From: Kitasatospora sp. GAS204B
Lineage (GTDB): Bacteria; Actinomycetota; Actinomycetes; Streptomycetales; Streptomycetaceae
Direction of reading: 5' to 3'
Assembly (NCBI RefSeq): GCF_029892155.1
Contig: NZ_JARZAG010000008.1
Location: 124,001 to 188,000, forward strand
Length of the DNA stretch: 64,000 nt
The notes under the pieces: model-generated
The model's database searches: none
What the model was told of the DNA's origin: nothing
The model's input: only the letters and a program-made list of their open reading frames with translations
Part shown: positions 50,585 through 58,140 of the stretch, piece after piece
How positions within the stretch are numbered: position 1 is the stretch's first letter
How the letters are laid out: each line of letters opens with the position of its first letter
Position numbers and translations under genes: made by a program

Positions 50585-51121
50585 TCAGCGCGACTCCCCC
50601 GCCAGCAGGTCCGCACCCCACACCGTCAGCCGCTCCGCCGCTGTCCCGGTGCCGTCCAGCACCTGCCGGACGAACGCCTCCCGCTCGTGCGCCAGTACTG
50701 CGGCCTCCCAGACGCACGGCGCCAACCCAGCTCGCCCGGGCCGGAGTTGCTCGGGCTTCCCGGCCGGACCGATGAAGATCGCCAGGTCGGACATGTGCCC
50801 CTCGATCCAGCTGTGCACCAGGATGTAGTCGCCGTCCGCGCCCGCGTGCGCGATCAGCACGGCGAGCCCCAGCGAGCCCCGGGCCGCGCCGCCCGCCAGG
50901 TGCCCGGCGGCGAGGTCCACCAACGGCGCCAGGTCGAGCTCGGTCAGGGCGCGCCCCGGTGCCTCGATCGCGTACACCTTCAGCAGGTGGCCGCCGGCCT
51001 CCCGAGTGGCGAACGGCCGGATGGTGCGGGTGTGGTGGCCGGCGGCGAGCGCGAGCAGGGCCCGCTCGTCCACCGCTGACGGCAGCGTCGAGGCCGCCGA
51101 GGGAACCTGATGAGTGGTCAT
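50585..51121 (-). CDS. Hypothetical soluble protein
   Basis: A 178-residue protein I do not recognise. It lacks signal peptide and membrane segments and reads as an alpha/beta domain: LLALAAGHHTRTIRPFATRE, GHLLKVYAIEAPGRALTE, GLAVLIAHAGADGDYILVHS, MSDLAIFIGPAGKPEQL. ATG 51121 is chosen because longer upstream codons enter the KimA promoter region; GGGGGA abuts the ATG with no spacing, so the true start is uncertain. It is transcribed divergently from the KimA-family gene. Its function is unknown. Confidence 0.5.
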   Translation of the reverse strand: MTTHQVPSAASTLPSAVDERALLALAAGHHTRTIRPFATREAGGHLLKVYAIEAPGRALTELDLAPLVDLAAGHLAGGAARGSLGLAVLIAHAGADGDYILVHSWIEGHMSDLAIFIGPAGKPEQLRPGRAGLAPCVWEAAVLAHEREAFVRQVLDGTGTAAERLTVWGADLLAGESR

Positions 51122-51373
51122 TCCCCCATCATCGGGTGGCGGACGGCTCAGTGCCAGGGTCTCCGCGAGGCAGATCCAGGGGTGCTGATCGCCGGCGTGC
51201 TGCGAGCCGAGGCGCCGAGCGCAGTGGTACTGAGCACGGCCGTGGGTGCCGATCGGCGGGCGCACCGTCACGCGAGCCCCCGACCGGCCCACTGACCGCG
51301 CGTCAGATCGGCCTCGCTCAGCACCCCGCCACTAGCGTCACCCTGGACGCAGTGACGACACGAGGTGGTGGAG

Positions 51374-53161
51374 ATGCCCGAGGCGAGCAGCGAACGCGAT
51401 CGGCTGACGGTTCCGCAGGGCCTGGCCGCGCTCTCCCTCGACGCGCTGGCCTCCGTCGCGTACGGGCCCGAGGCGATCGTGCTCGTGCTGGCCGTGGCCG
51501 GCAGCCAGGGGCTGAACTACACCCTGCCGGTGACCCTGGCGATTGTCGTGCTGCTGGCCGCGCTGACCTTCTCCTACCGCCAGGTGATCGCCGCCTTCCC
51601 GAACGGCGGCGGCGCCTACGCGGTGGCCAAGGCACACTTGGGCCGGCGGGTCAGCCTGGTCGCCGCCGCCTCGCTGATCATCGACTACGTACTGAACGTC
51701 GCGGTCTCGGTCTCGGCCGGCGTGGCCGCGCTGACGTCCGCGTTCCCCTCCCTCTACGCCGACCGGGTGGTGCTCTGCGTGGTGGTGCTGGCCGTGATCA
51801 CCGCGGTCAACCTGTACGGCGTCGCCGAGTCGGCCAAGATCCTGATCCTGCCGACGGTGGTCTTCGTGGTGGCGATCTTCACGGTGATCCTGGTCGGCCT
51901 GCTGCGTACCAACCCGGTGACCGAGCCCACCCACGCGGCGGCGGCCACCGAGAGCGTCGGCGTCCTGCTGCTGCTCAAGGCCTTCGCCTCCGGCTGCGCG
52001 GCGCTGACCGGGGTGGAGGCGATCGCCAACGCCGTGCCGACCTTCCGCAAGCCCCGGGTGCAGCGCGCGCAGCGCACCGAGATCGCACTCGGCGGGCTGC
52101 TCGGCAGCATGCTGATCGGCCTCTCGCTGCTGATCCGTCACTTCCAGGTCGCGCCGAACCCGACCAAGACCTTGCTCGCCCAGCTCACCGAAGCCGCGCT
52201 CGGCCACAACGTGGCTTTCTACGTCGTCCAGTTCAGCACCACCGCCCTGCTGGCCCTGGCGGCGAACACCTCGTTCGGCGGGATGCCGGTGCTCACCTCG
52301 CTGCTGGCCCGCGACCACCACGTGCCGCACGTCTTCGCACTGCGCGCCGACCGGCAGGTCTACCGGCACGGGGTGCTGGTGCTGGCGGGCGCGGCGCTGG
52401 TGCTGCTGATCGGCGCACAGGGCAACACCCAGGCGCTGGTCCCGGTCTTCGCGATCGGCGTCTTCATCGGCTTCACCATCTCCCAGATCGGCATGGTGCG
52501 GCACTGGCGCCTGGAGCGCGGTCCCGGCTGGCACGGCCGGGCACTGCTCAACGGGATCGGCGCGGTGCTCACGGCGGCGGCGACCGTGATCGAGCTGATC
52601 GCCAAGTTCGACAAGGGCGGCTGGCTGGTCTTCCTGGCGGTGGCCGTGCTGGTCACGCTCTTCGAGTCGATCCACCGCAGCTACGCGCGGATCGGCCTGG
52701 CCCTGCACGTCGGTGAGGTGCCCGAACCGCCGCAGCAGCTGCGCTCGCTGGTGATCGTGCCGGTCGGCGCGGTCAACCGGCTGACCCAGGAGGCGCTCGG
52801 CATCGCGCTGTCGCTGGGCGACGAGGTGCGCGCGGTGACCGTGGTGCACCCCGAGGACGAGGACGGGCCGAGCGCGGAGCAGCTCCTGGAGGCCTGGAAC
52901 CAGTGGCACCCGCGGGTGCCACTGACCGTGCTGGCCAGCCGCTCGCGCTCGTTGGCCCGGCCGATCGTGGACCACCTGCGCGAGCTGGCGGCGGCCGACG
53001 AGCACGACCGGCTGGTGGTGCTGATCCCCGAGCTGCACCTGCCGCACCCCTGGCAGCGGCTGCTGCAGAACCAGCGCGGCGTCCTCCTCGACCGCGCGAT
53101 CCGCCAGCACACCGACGCGGTCATCTGCCGCCTGCGCCTGCGGCTCCCGATCCCGGACTGA
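51374..53161 (+). CDS. kimA: KimA-family potassium/proton symporter (APC fold)
   Basis: A 595-residue transporter of the APC superfamily. About 12 membrane segments lead to a cytosolic USP-like C-terminal domain (~455-595). It is very like Bacillus KimA: LSLDALASVAYGPEAIVLVL, LTFSYRQVIAAFPNGGGAYA, LLLLKAFASGCAALTGVEAI and LIPELHLPHPWQRLL. KimA imports K+ at high affinity with protons and is controlled by c-di-AMP. In Bacillus the gene also has a c-di-AMP riboswitch; I could not find one here. I prefer ATG 51374, but GTG 51365 or 51368 are possible. It converges with the NiCoT gene. Confidence 0.85.
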   Translation: MPEASSERDRLTVPQGLAALSLDALASVAYGPEAIVLVLAVAGSQGLNYTLPVTLAIVVLLAALTFSYRQVIAAFPNGGGAYAVAKAHLGRRVSLVAAASLIIDYVLNVAVSVSAGVAALTSAFPSLYADRVVLCVVVLAVITAVNLYGVAESAKILILPTVVFVVAIFTVILVGLLRTNPVTEPTHAAAATESVGVLLLLKAFASGCAALTGVEAIANAVPTFRKPRVQRAQRTEIALGGLLGSMLIGLSLLIRHFQVAPNPTKTLLAQLTEAALGHNVAFYVVQFSTTALLALAANTSFGGMPVLTSLLARDHHVPHVFALRADRQVYRHGVLVLAGAALVLLIGAQGNTQALVPVFAIGVFIGFTISQIGMVRHWRLERGPGWHGRALLNGIGAVLTAAATVIELIAKFDKGGWLVFLAVAVLVTLFESIHRSYARIGLALHVGEVPEPPQQLRSLVIVPVGAVNRLTQEALGIALSLGDEVRAVTVVHPEDEDGPSAEQLLEAWNQWHPRVPLTVLASRSRSLARPIVDHLRELAAADEHDRLVVLIPELHLPHPWQRLLQNQRGVLLDRAIRQHTDAVICRLRLRLPIPD

Positions 53162-53189
53162 CAGACCCGCCGCGCGCCGTGCCACCCTC

Positions 53190-53217
53190 GGACCTGACGG
53201 ATCGTCAGAGTCGGTCC
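53190..53217. terminator. Bidirectional hairpin between the KimA and NiCoT genes
   Basis: CTGACG at 53194-53199 pairs with CGTCAG at 53203-53208 in a tight stem, extended by an outer GGACC/GGTCC pairing with mismatches. It lies between convergent genes and probably terminates both. Confidence 0.55.
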
Positions 53218-53230
53218 AGCTACTGCCGGT

Positions 53231-54355
53231 TCAGCTCCGTTCGGCACCCGGCCAGCGCTGCTCGACCTTCGCCAGCCGCCAGTACGTCAGCGCGCCGGCC
53301 CAGACCACCACGAAGAGTCCGACGATGACGAAGCCGACGTTGTTCAGGTCGACGCCGGAGACCCAGCCGGTGACCGGGTCGGTCAGGCCGAGTTGGTCGT
53401 GCAGCACGCCGACCAGCTCGATGGTGCCGATCAGGAAGGCGACGGCGATCGACAGCCCCGTGATGGTGAGGTTGTAGTAGACCTTGCGGGTCGGGTTGGA
53501 GAACGCCCAGTGGTAGGCGAAGTTCATGAAGGTGCCGTCGAGGGTGTCGAACAGGCTCATGCCGGAGGCGAAGAGCAACGGCAGGCAGAGGATCGCGTAC
53601 CAGGGCAGGCCGGCGGCCGCGCCGGAGCCGGCCATCACCATCAGCGTGACCTCGGTCGCGGTGTCGAACCCGATGCCGAACAGCAGCCCGATCGGGTACA
53701 TCTGGCCGGGGCGGGTGATCGACTTGGTCAGCCGGCCCAGGATGCGGTTCATGAAGCCGCGGTTGTCCAGGTGCTTCTCCAGCTCGTGCTCGTCGAACTG
53801 GCCCGCCCGCATCGCCTTGAACACCCGGTGGATCCCGGCCAGCGAGACCAGGTTGAGCGCCGCGATCAGGTAGAGGAACCCGCCCGAGACGCTGGTGGAG
53901 ACCAGGCCGAGCATCTTGTGGGCACCCGAGTTGTCGTCGGTCAGGGTGCCGACCACCTGGGCACCGGCCGCGACCAGGCCCGCCAGCACCACCACGATGG
54001 TGGAGTGGCCGAGCGCGAACCAGAAGCCGACCGAGATCGGCCGCTTGCCGTCGGCCATCAACTTGCGCGTGGTGTTGTCGATCGCCGCTATGTGGTCGGC
54101 GTCGAAGGCGTGGCGCATGCCCAAGGTGTAGGCCGTGACGCCCAGGCCCAGACCGAAGACCTGGTTGCCGACGGTGTAGCGGTGCGGGGCGACCATCGTG
54201 ATCAGGACGAAGAAGGCGACCACGTGCATGGCCAGGATCACCGCCAGCAGGCCGCCGGTACGGATCCAGTCCCGTCTCTCCCAGCTGAGGGAGGGGGTTG
54301 CGGCGCCCGCGGACAGGGCGGACGCGCTCGCGGAAGCGGTTTCGGGCATGGTCAT
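53231..54355 (-). CDS. Nickel/cobalt transporter (NiCoT: HoxN/NixA family)
   Basis: A 374-residue membrane protein with eight segments. The NiCoT signature in helix 2 is RHAFDADHIAAIDNTTRKL (His82, Asp85, Asp87, His88 form the metal site), followed by SVGFWFALGHSTIVVVLAG and LLFGIGFDTATEVTLMVMAG. Members take up Ni2+ or Co2+ with high affinity. A cobalamin riboswitch in the leader argues for cobalt uptake for vitamin B12 synthesis. A divergent ArsR-type metal sensor may add control. ATG 54355 or 54349 are possible starts. Confidence 0.95.
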   Translation of the reverse strand: MTMPETASASASALSAGAATPSLSWERRDWIRTGGLLAVILAMHVVAFFVLITMVAPHRYTVGNQVFGLGLGVTAYTLGMRHAFDADHIAAIDNTTRKLMADGKRPISVGFWFALGHSTIVVVLAGLVAAGAQVVGTLTDDNSGAHKMLGLVSTSVSGGFLYLIAALNLVSLAGIHRVFKAMRAGQFDEHELEKHLDNRGFMNRILGRLTKSITRPGQMYPIGLLFGIGFDTATEVTLMVMAGSGAAAGLPWYAILCLPLLFASGMSLFDTLDGTFMNFAYHWAFSNPTRKVYYNLTITGLSIAVAFLIGTIELVGVLHDQLGLTDPVTGWVSGVDLNNVGFVIVGLFVVVWAGALTYWRLAKVEQRWPGAERS

Positions 54356-54401
54356 CTCAGGGCAGCCTCTCCAGCACCTCGTGGACAGTTCGTCGTGCGG
54401 T

Positions 54402-54613
54402 GCCGTGGCCGGTCTCCTGGCTTTGGGGTACCGACCTCCCGAAGGGCGCGGAGAGTCGAACGTCCCCGCACCCGGCCTTCCCAGACGCCAAGGCATCCAG
54501 TGACCTCCCGCCGTCGCGGGCGAGAGTGGTGCGAGAACTTCCCGATAACAGTGGCGAGGGCCGCTCCGGACTCCTGTGACAAGGCACAGTGCACCGGTCT
54601 TCCCGAACACCAC
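54402..54613 (-). ncRNA. Cobalamin (B12) riboswitch
   Basis: On the bottom strand the leader contains the invariant core GCCACTG (complement of 54549-54555), the 5' part GTTCGGGAAGACCGGTG, a long variable middle, and the B12-box end AAGCCAGGAGACCGGCC (complement of about 54407-54423). Spacing and order match the class I/II cobalamin riboswitch, about 212 nt. It ends some 47 nt before the NiCoT start, so high adenosylcobalamin should shut the transporter off. Confidence 0.9.
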
Positions 54614-54712
54614 GGCGGTGAACAACCTAGGGCCCGGCCCGCTCGGCCACAAGCCTGCATACTTCCGCAGGTGTTCAGCTGTGGTGGACATCACCGGCGC
54701 ACGGTGGCGAAG

Positions 54713-55123
54713 ATGACTCCCATGCACCTGGTACCGGAGGACCGCGCACACCGGCGCGCGATCGACGAGCACACCGTCTGCGACGCCATCGCCGGCATCG
54801 GCGCGCCGGAGAGCGTCCGCGCCTGGGCCGCCCGCTTCTCGCTGCTCGCCGAACCGAGCCGCCTGGCCCTGCTGCTGGCCATCCACCGCGCCGGCCCGAT
54901 CGCCGTCACCGACCTCGCCCTCGCCACCGGCATCAGCGAGACCGCCGTCTCCCAGACGCTGCGCCTGCTGCGCGCCTCGGGCACCGTGACGGCGGCGAAG
55001 GACGGCCGGGTGGTCCGCTACCAGCTGCTCGACCCCGACGTGGCCGCCCTGCTGGACCCGATGCCGCAGCTGCCACACATCCCGCACGTCCGGCGGGTGC
55101 CGCAGGTGCCGCACCAGGACTGA
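54713..55123 (+). CDS. ArsR/SmtB-family metal-responsive regulator
   Basis: A 136-residue winged-helix repressor: FSLLAEPSRLALLLAIHRAG, then VTDLALATGISETAVSQTLR and LLRASGTVTAAKDGRVVRYQ. This is the SmtB/ArsR fold of the NmtR/KmtR/CzrA kind. The C-terminal tail HIPHVRRVPQVPHQD is His-rich, and the N-terminal EDRAHRRAIDEHTVCDAI adds His/Cys residues; both could bind nickel, cobalt or zinc. It diverges from the NiCoT gene with only 100 nt between its start and the riboswitch, so it probably represses that promoter. ATG 54722 is an alternative start. Confidence 0.85.
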   Translation: MTPMHLVPEDRAHRRAIDEHTVCDAIAGIGAPESVRAWAARFSLLAEPSRLALLLAIHRAGPIAVTDLALATGISETAVSQTLRLLRASGTVTAAKDGRVVRYQLLDPDVAALLDPMPQLPHIPHVRRVPQVPHQD

Positions 55124-55143
55124 CGGCGGGGCCGCACTTCTCG

Positions 55144-56154
55144 CTACGCCTTCTTGAGTCGGGTCACCAGCTTGTGCGTCAGGCCACGGGCGATCAGCTT
55201 GACCATGTCGACCTTGCGCGGCTCGTTGTAGATCAGGAAGTCGTCGAAGCGGTGCACACCCCGCCGACCGGCGACGGCGACGGCCGCGTCGCGGATCGCC
55301 ACCAGCTGCGCCACGCTCATCTGGAGTGCCCGCTCATCGGGCTGGTACGCGGCGCCGATCGGGTAGTCGACGCCCGGACGGGTGGTCATCTCGACGTGGC
55401 AGCCCAACACATGGGTGATCGGTCGGGTGCCCGCGAAGTCGACCAGCCGCTCCATGGTCGCCAGGAACGCGGCGGAGTCGGCCACGTAGAGGCGGCCCGG
55501 CAGCACGGTGTCACCGGTGAGCAGGACCGCGGTCCACGGGTCGTAGATGGTGATCGCCGCTTGGTGGTGCCCCGGAGAGGCGAGGACCTCCAGGACTCGG
55601 CCGCCGAGGTCGAAGGTGACGTTTTCGAGCGGCTGGGAGTCGCTCGAGCCGGAGACCGAGCCGGACCCGAATCCAGCGCCCAACCCGAAGAAGGAACGGA
55701 CGGCGTCGGCCTCCCGGGCGACCACAGTGGTCGCGGGACGGTCGGCGAACTGGGCGTCCGCGGCCACGTGGTCGCCGTGCCCGTGCGTGTGCGCGATCAC
55801 CAGCTCGTACCGCGCGCGGCGTTCGCCCTGCTCGCCAGGGTGCTGGTCGAGCCACTCGCCGATCAGCCGGTCGACCGTCGTGCGCAAGGGGAAGTGGTCG
55901 GGGTCGGCCGTCGCGCCGGTGTCCAGCAGCAGGGCCCGGTCGTTGCCGAAGAGCAGGAAGATGAACGGCGCCTCGTAGTTGACCGACTTGCTCTGGCGCA
56001 GGATGACGGTGTGCTCGTCGTAGTGGTGCACCTGGATCTTCGGCTCGCCGTCCGAGCGCTTGCCGGGCACACCGTGGATCCAACTGACCTCCAGCGAGCC
56101 GGCGGTGGGCGCCGCGCTCACGAAGTCGATCAGGCTGTCAGTCATCGGAGTCAT
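55144..56154 (-). CDS. MBL-fold metallo-hydrolase
   Basis: A 336-residue beta-lactamase-fold hydrolase. The metal motif is IAHTHGHGDHVAAD (HxHxDH-type), with the second-site residues in LASPGHHQAAITIYDPWT and VLLTGDTVLPG, and LGCHVEM. The substrate (a lactone, thioester, sulfate ester or phosphonate) cannot be read from the sequence. It starts at ATG 56154 behind GGGGGAG and overlaps the end of the upstream HTH gene by 17 nt, so the two are translationally coupled. The regulator's operator at 56750 therefore controls both. Confidence 0.9.
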   Translation of the reverse strand: MTPMTDSLIDFVSAAPTAGSLEVSWIHGVPGKRSDGEPKIQVHHYDEHTVILRQSKSVNYEAPFIFLLFGNDRALLLDTGATADPDHFPLRTTVDRLIGEWLDQHPGEQGERRARYELVIAHTHGHGDHVAADAQFADRPATTVVAREADAVRSFFGLGAGFGSGSVSGSSDSQPLENVTFDLGGRVLEVLASPGHHQAAITIYDPWTAVLLTGDTVLPGRLYVADSAAFLATMERLVDFAGTRPITHVLGCHVEMTTRPGVDYPIGAAYQPDERALQMSVAQLVAIRDAAVAVAGRRGVHRFDDFLIYNEPRKVDMVKLIARGLTHKLVTRLKKA

Positions 56155-56752
56155 TCTCGTTCTCCCCCGCTTCGAAGTCTGGTAGCGGCGTCGCCGCCAT
56201 GAAGTACCGGACGCGCTGCCGTCCGGGTCGCAGCTGCCGACCGTCCGCCGCGCTCCTGGCGAGGTAGGGCTGGAGCAGCGCCAGCCACTGCTCTTGGAGC
56301 TCTGCGGCCTCGTCGGCGGACAGCACGGCGATCGCGGCGGTGATGGCTGCCTTCGGGGTGCCGTGCTCATCGCCCTGTGGGGGCTGATCGCCTTGTGCGG
56401 GGCGGTCCTTGTGAGCCAGGTGGTCGAGGATCGCCTGCATCTCCCGTTCCACCACCAGACGTTCGAGCTGCCGCGTGACGACCGCGTCACCGCCTGAGGC
56501 GATCCGCACGGTCGGCTGCGACTCGGCCACCCGCCACTGCCGCTCGCGACGGTCGCGTCCCGGACCGGCGTCCTCCACGTAGCCGTACTTGGCGAGCTGA
56601 CGGAGATGGAACGAGCAGTTCGCCTGCGGCACACCGAGGACACGTCCGCACTGCGCCGCCGTCGCCGGCCCGGTCGCGGCCAGCAGCTCCATCAGGTCGA
56701 GGCGGAGCGGGTGGGCCAAGGCCCGGATCGCCGTGGGGTCGCTGATTCGCAT
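56138..56752 (-). CDS. ArsR-like winged-helix regulator (HTH_20 type)
   Basis: A 204-residue regulator. The N-terminal winged helix reads AIRALAHPLRLDLMELLAAT, then AAQCGRVLGVPQANCSFHLR, then QLAKYGYVEDAGPG. The longer C-terminal part, rich in Glu/Ala helices, resembles HTH_20/ArsR proteins with a helical extension. It starts at ATG 56752, whose start codon lies within one arm of a 12-bp perfect inverted repeat; autorepression is thus likely. It is coupled to the MBL hydrolase gene and probably controls it. Confidence 0.85.
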   Translation of the reverse strand: MRISDPTAIRALAHPLRLDLMELLAATGPATAAQCGRVLGVPQANCSFHLRQLAKYGYVEDAGPGRDRRERQWRVAESQPTVRIASGGDAVVTRQLERLVVEREMQAILDHLAHKDRPAQGDQPPQGDEHGTPKAAITAAIAVLSADEAAELQEQWLALLQPYLARSAADGRQLRPGRQRVRYFMAATPLPDFEAGENENDSDD

Positions 56753-56777
56753 ATCCCAAAGACTACTTTGGGATATG
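56750..56777. promoter_or_regulatory. Perfect inverted repeat at the HTH_20-type regulator start
   Basis: The 12-bp arms CATATCCCAAAG (56750-56761) and CTTTGGGATATG (56766-56777) are perfect complements around ACTA. The left arm includes the regulator's start codon; the repeat is therefore at the promoter/start of a likely leaderless transcript. It is an excellent candidate for the regulator's own binding site. Confidence 0.75.
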
Positions 56778-57124
56778 GAGATGTCAAGGGTCTCTTTGAC
56801 TTCTGGGTGGACCGGCTCCCGCATACCCGCAGAGTTCGCCGCGATCCTCGCCCCCGCCGACGCCGCCGTCCGGGCCGGCCGGGAGGACGAGGACAGCACT
56901 GCGGTGCGGTCGCCGCGCTGTACGGCGTCCGGGAGTTGGTGCTCGGGGCGTGGGGTTGCGGGGTGTTCCGCAACGACCCGGACGTGGTGGCCGAGGCCTT
57001 CGAGCAAGCGCTTTCCTGCCACGGCGCGGCGTTCGGCAAGGTGGTGTTCGCGATCTGGGACCGCTCGCCGGAGTCGGTGAACCGGGCGGCCTTCCGGGCG
57101 CGCTTCGGTGCGGGCGAGGGCTGA
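56778..57124 (+). pseudogene. Remnant of a TIGR02452 / PARG-like protein
   Basis: The downstream half reads ELVLGAWGCGVFRNDPDVVA, then EAFEQALSCHGAAFGKVVFA, then IWDRSPESVNRAAFRARFG. That is the C-terminal third of TIGR02452 (microbial poly(ADP-ribose) glycohydrolase-like) proteins, whose motif LGAWGCGVFxNDP is well conserved. The rest of the gene is missing: the upstream ~100 nt read a vaguely similar segment in a different frame. It has no start of its own. It is therefore a truncated, frameshifted pseudogene. Confidence 0.65.
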
Positions 57125-57131
57125 TCCGACC

Positions 57132-57533
57132 TCAGGCCGCTCGATGACCGCTCGGCCGGACGAACGGGACGGACGGCGCCGGCGGGGCGGGCGGGGCGGG
57201 CGGGGCGACCAGCCTGGGGTCCAGGACGAGGTCGTACACGCCCAGCGGCTCGGTCAGCTCGCGCAGCGCCGGCTCGGTCAGCTCGGCCGACGCCTGCTCG
57301 GGGCCCAGCAGGGCGCGCAGGGCCGCGAGGGAGCTGAAGGCGACGGCGCACCGGCTGCCGTCGCGCTGCCGGAAGAGCCGCAGCAGCTGGGTGCCACCGA
57401 CGATACGGACCGGGACGTGGCGGACGGCGAGGTCCTCGGGAGCACCGGACGGCTCAGGCCGACCGGGCGACACGAGCGGCGTGGACGGTACGGGCAGCGC
57501 AGGCGACGCGGGCAGGCGGTGTGCGGTGGTCAC
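57132..57533 (-). CDS. SAV_915 family protein
   Basis: A 133-residue protein of the streptomycete SAV_915 family (function unknown). Recognisable stretches are AVRHVPVRIVGGTQLLRLFR, CAVAFSSLAALRALLGPEQA and LTEPLGVYDLVLDPRLV, with a Pro/Ala-rich tail (APPAPPAPPAP). GTG 57533 is chosen because GGAGGAA precedes it by 6 nt; the ATG at 57557 lacks a ribosome-binding site. It lies 27 nt downstream of the small hypothetical gene on the same strand and is surely in the same operon. Confidence 0.8.
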   Translation of the reverse strand: MTTAHRLPASPALPVPSTPLVSPGRPEPSGAPEDLAVRHVPVRIVGGTQLLRLFRQRDGSRCAVAFSSLAALRALLGPEQASAELTEPALRELTEPLGVYDLVLDPRLVAPPAPPAPPAPSVPFVRPSGHRAA

Positions 57534-57560
57534 GGCGTTCCTCCGAAGGTGATGCACTGC

Positions 57561-57878
57561 TCAGTCGAGGTACTGCATCCCGAAGCGGCAGTGCGCGGGG
57601 GCCGTGCGCTCCCGGTCCGCCACCCGGGCGAGCGGCTCGGCCTCAGCCGGCTCACCCGACTCGCTCGGCTCGGTCGACCCGCTCGACCCGCTCAGCCCGT
57701 ACCGTCCGCTCGGCCGGCTCGGCTCGCCCGTCGCGCTCGCCGCCGACGTCCGGTCCACGGCGAAGGCCGTCCCCGACAGCAGCCCGCGCAGCACCGCGTC
57801 CGCCATCGAGCGGGGCAGCGGCAGCTCGGAGGGCTCGACCGGTAGCGGGACGGAGCTGGGGGCCTGCGTTGCAGTCAT
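57561..57878 (-). CDS. Small hypothetical protein paired with the SAV_915 gene
   Basis: A 105-residue protein. The start (TATQAPSSVPLPVEPSELPL, then RSMADAVLRGLLSGTAFAVD) and the end (CRFGMQYLD) look conserved, separated by a Ser/Gly/Pro/Glu-rich low-complexity middle. The compact ends suggest a short linear motif protein or precursor peptide, but no modifying enzyme is nearby. GGAAGGAAG precedes ATG 57878. It heads the operon with the SAV_915 gene. Function unknown. Confidence 0.6.
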   Translation of the reverse strand: MTATQAPSSVPLPVEPSELPLPRSMADAVLRGLLSGTAFAVDRTSAASATGEPSRPSGRYGLSGSSGSTEPSESGEPAEAEPLARVADRERTAPAHCRFGMQYLD

Positions 57879-58089
57879 GGGTTCGCTTCCTTCCGGGGCC
57901 GTTCGCGCCGGGATCCTGGGTGATCCCGGGCGCAGCTCCAGTGGAGCCCCGTCACCTCCGCATCGCACCCGGCCTTGACGCGCGGATTACGCGCGCGGCC
58001 CCGTCCTTGACGTCACCTTGACACTTCGTCCCCCGATCGGACGCGGTGGCCCGCCGCGCCGGGCCGCAGGACACCTGCCGCAGACAGCG
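57879..58089. other. Promoter gap between the SAV_915 pair and the zinc operon
   Basis: There is no gene here. The stretch should hold the promoter for the small-hypothetical/SAV_915 operon. I see no clear known motif. Confidence 0.3.
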
Positions 58090-58122
58090 ACGGAGGGCGG
58101 CCACCAGCACGCCGCCCTCCGT
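58090..58122 (-). terminator. Terminator of the zinc ABC operon
   Basis: Arms 58090-58101 and 58111-58122 form a 12-bp perfect stem with a 9-nt loop, 18 nt after the last permease stop. Confidence 0.85.
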
Positions 58123-58140
58123 TCCCAGCTACCGCGCGCG

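Noticed and set aside
51122..51373. A c-di-AMP (ydaO) riboswitch before kimA
   Set aside because: I looked for the conserved core sequences and found none in the leader.
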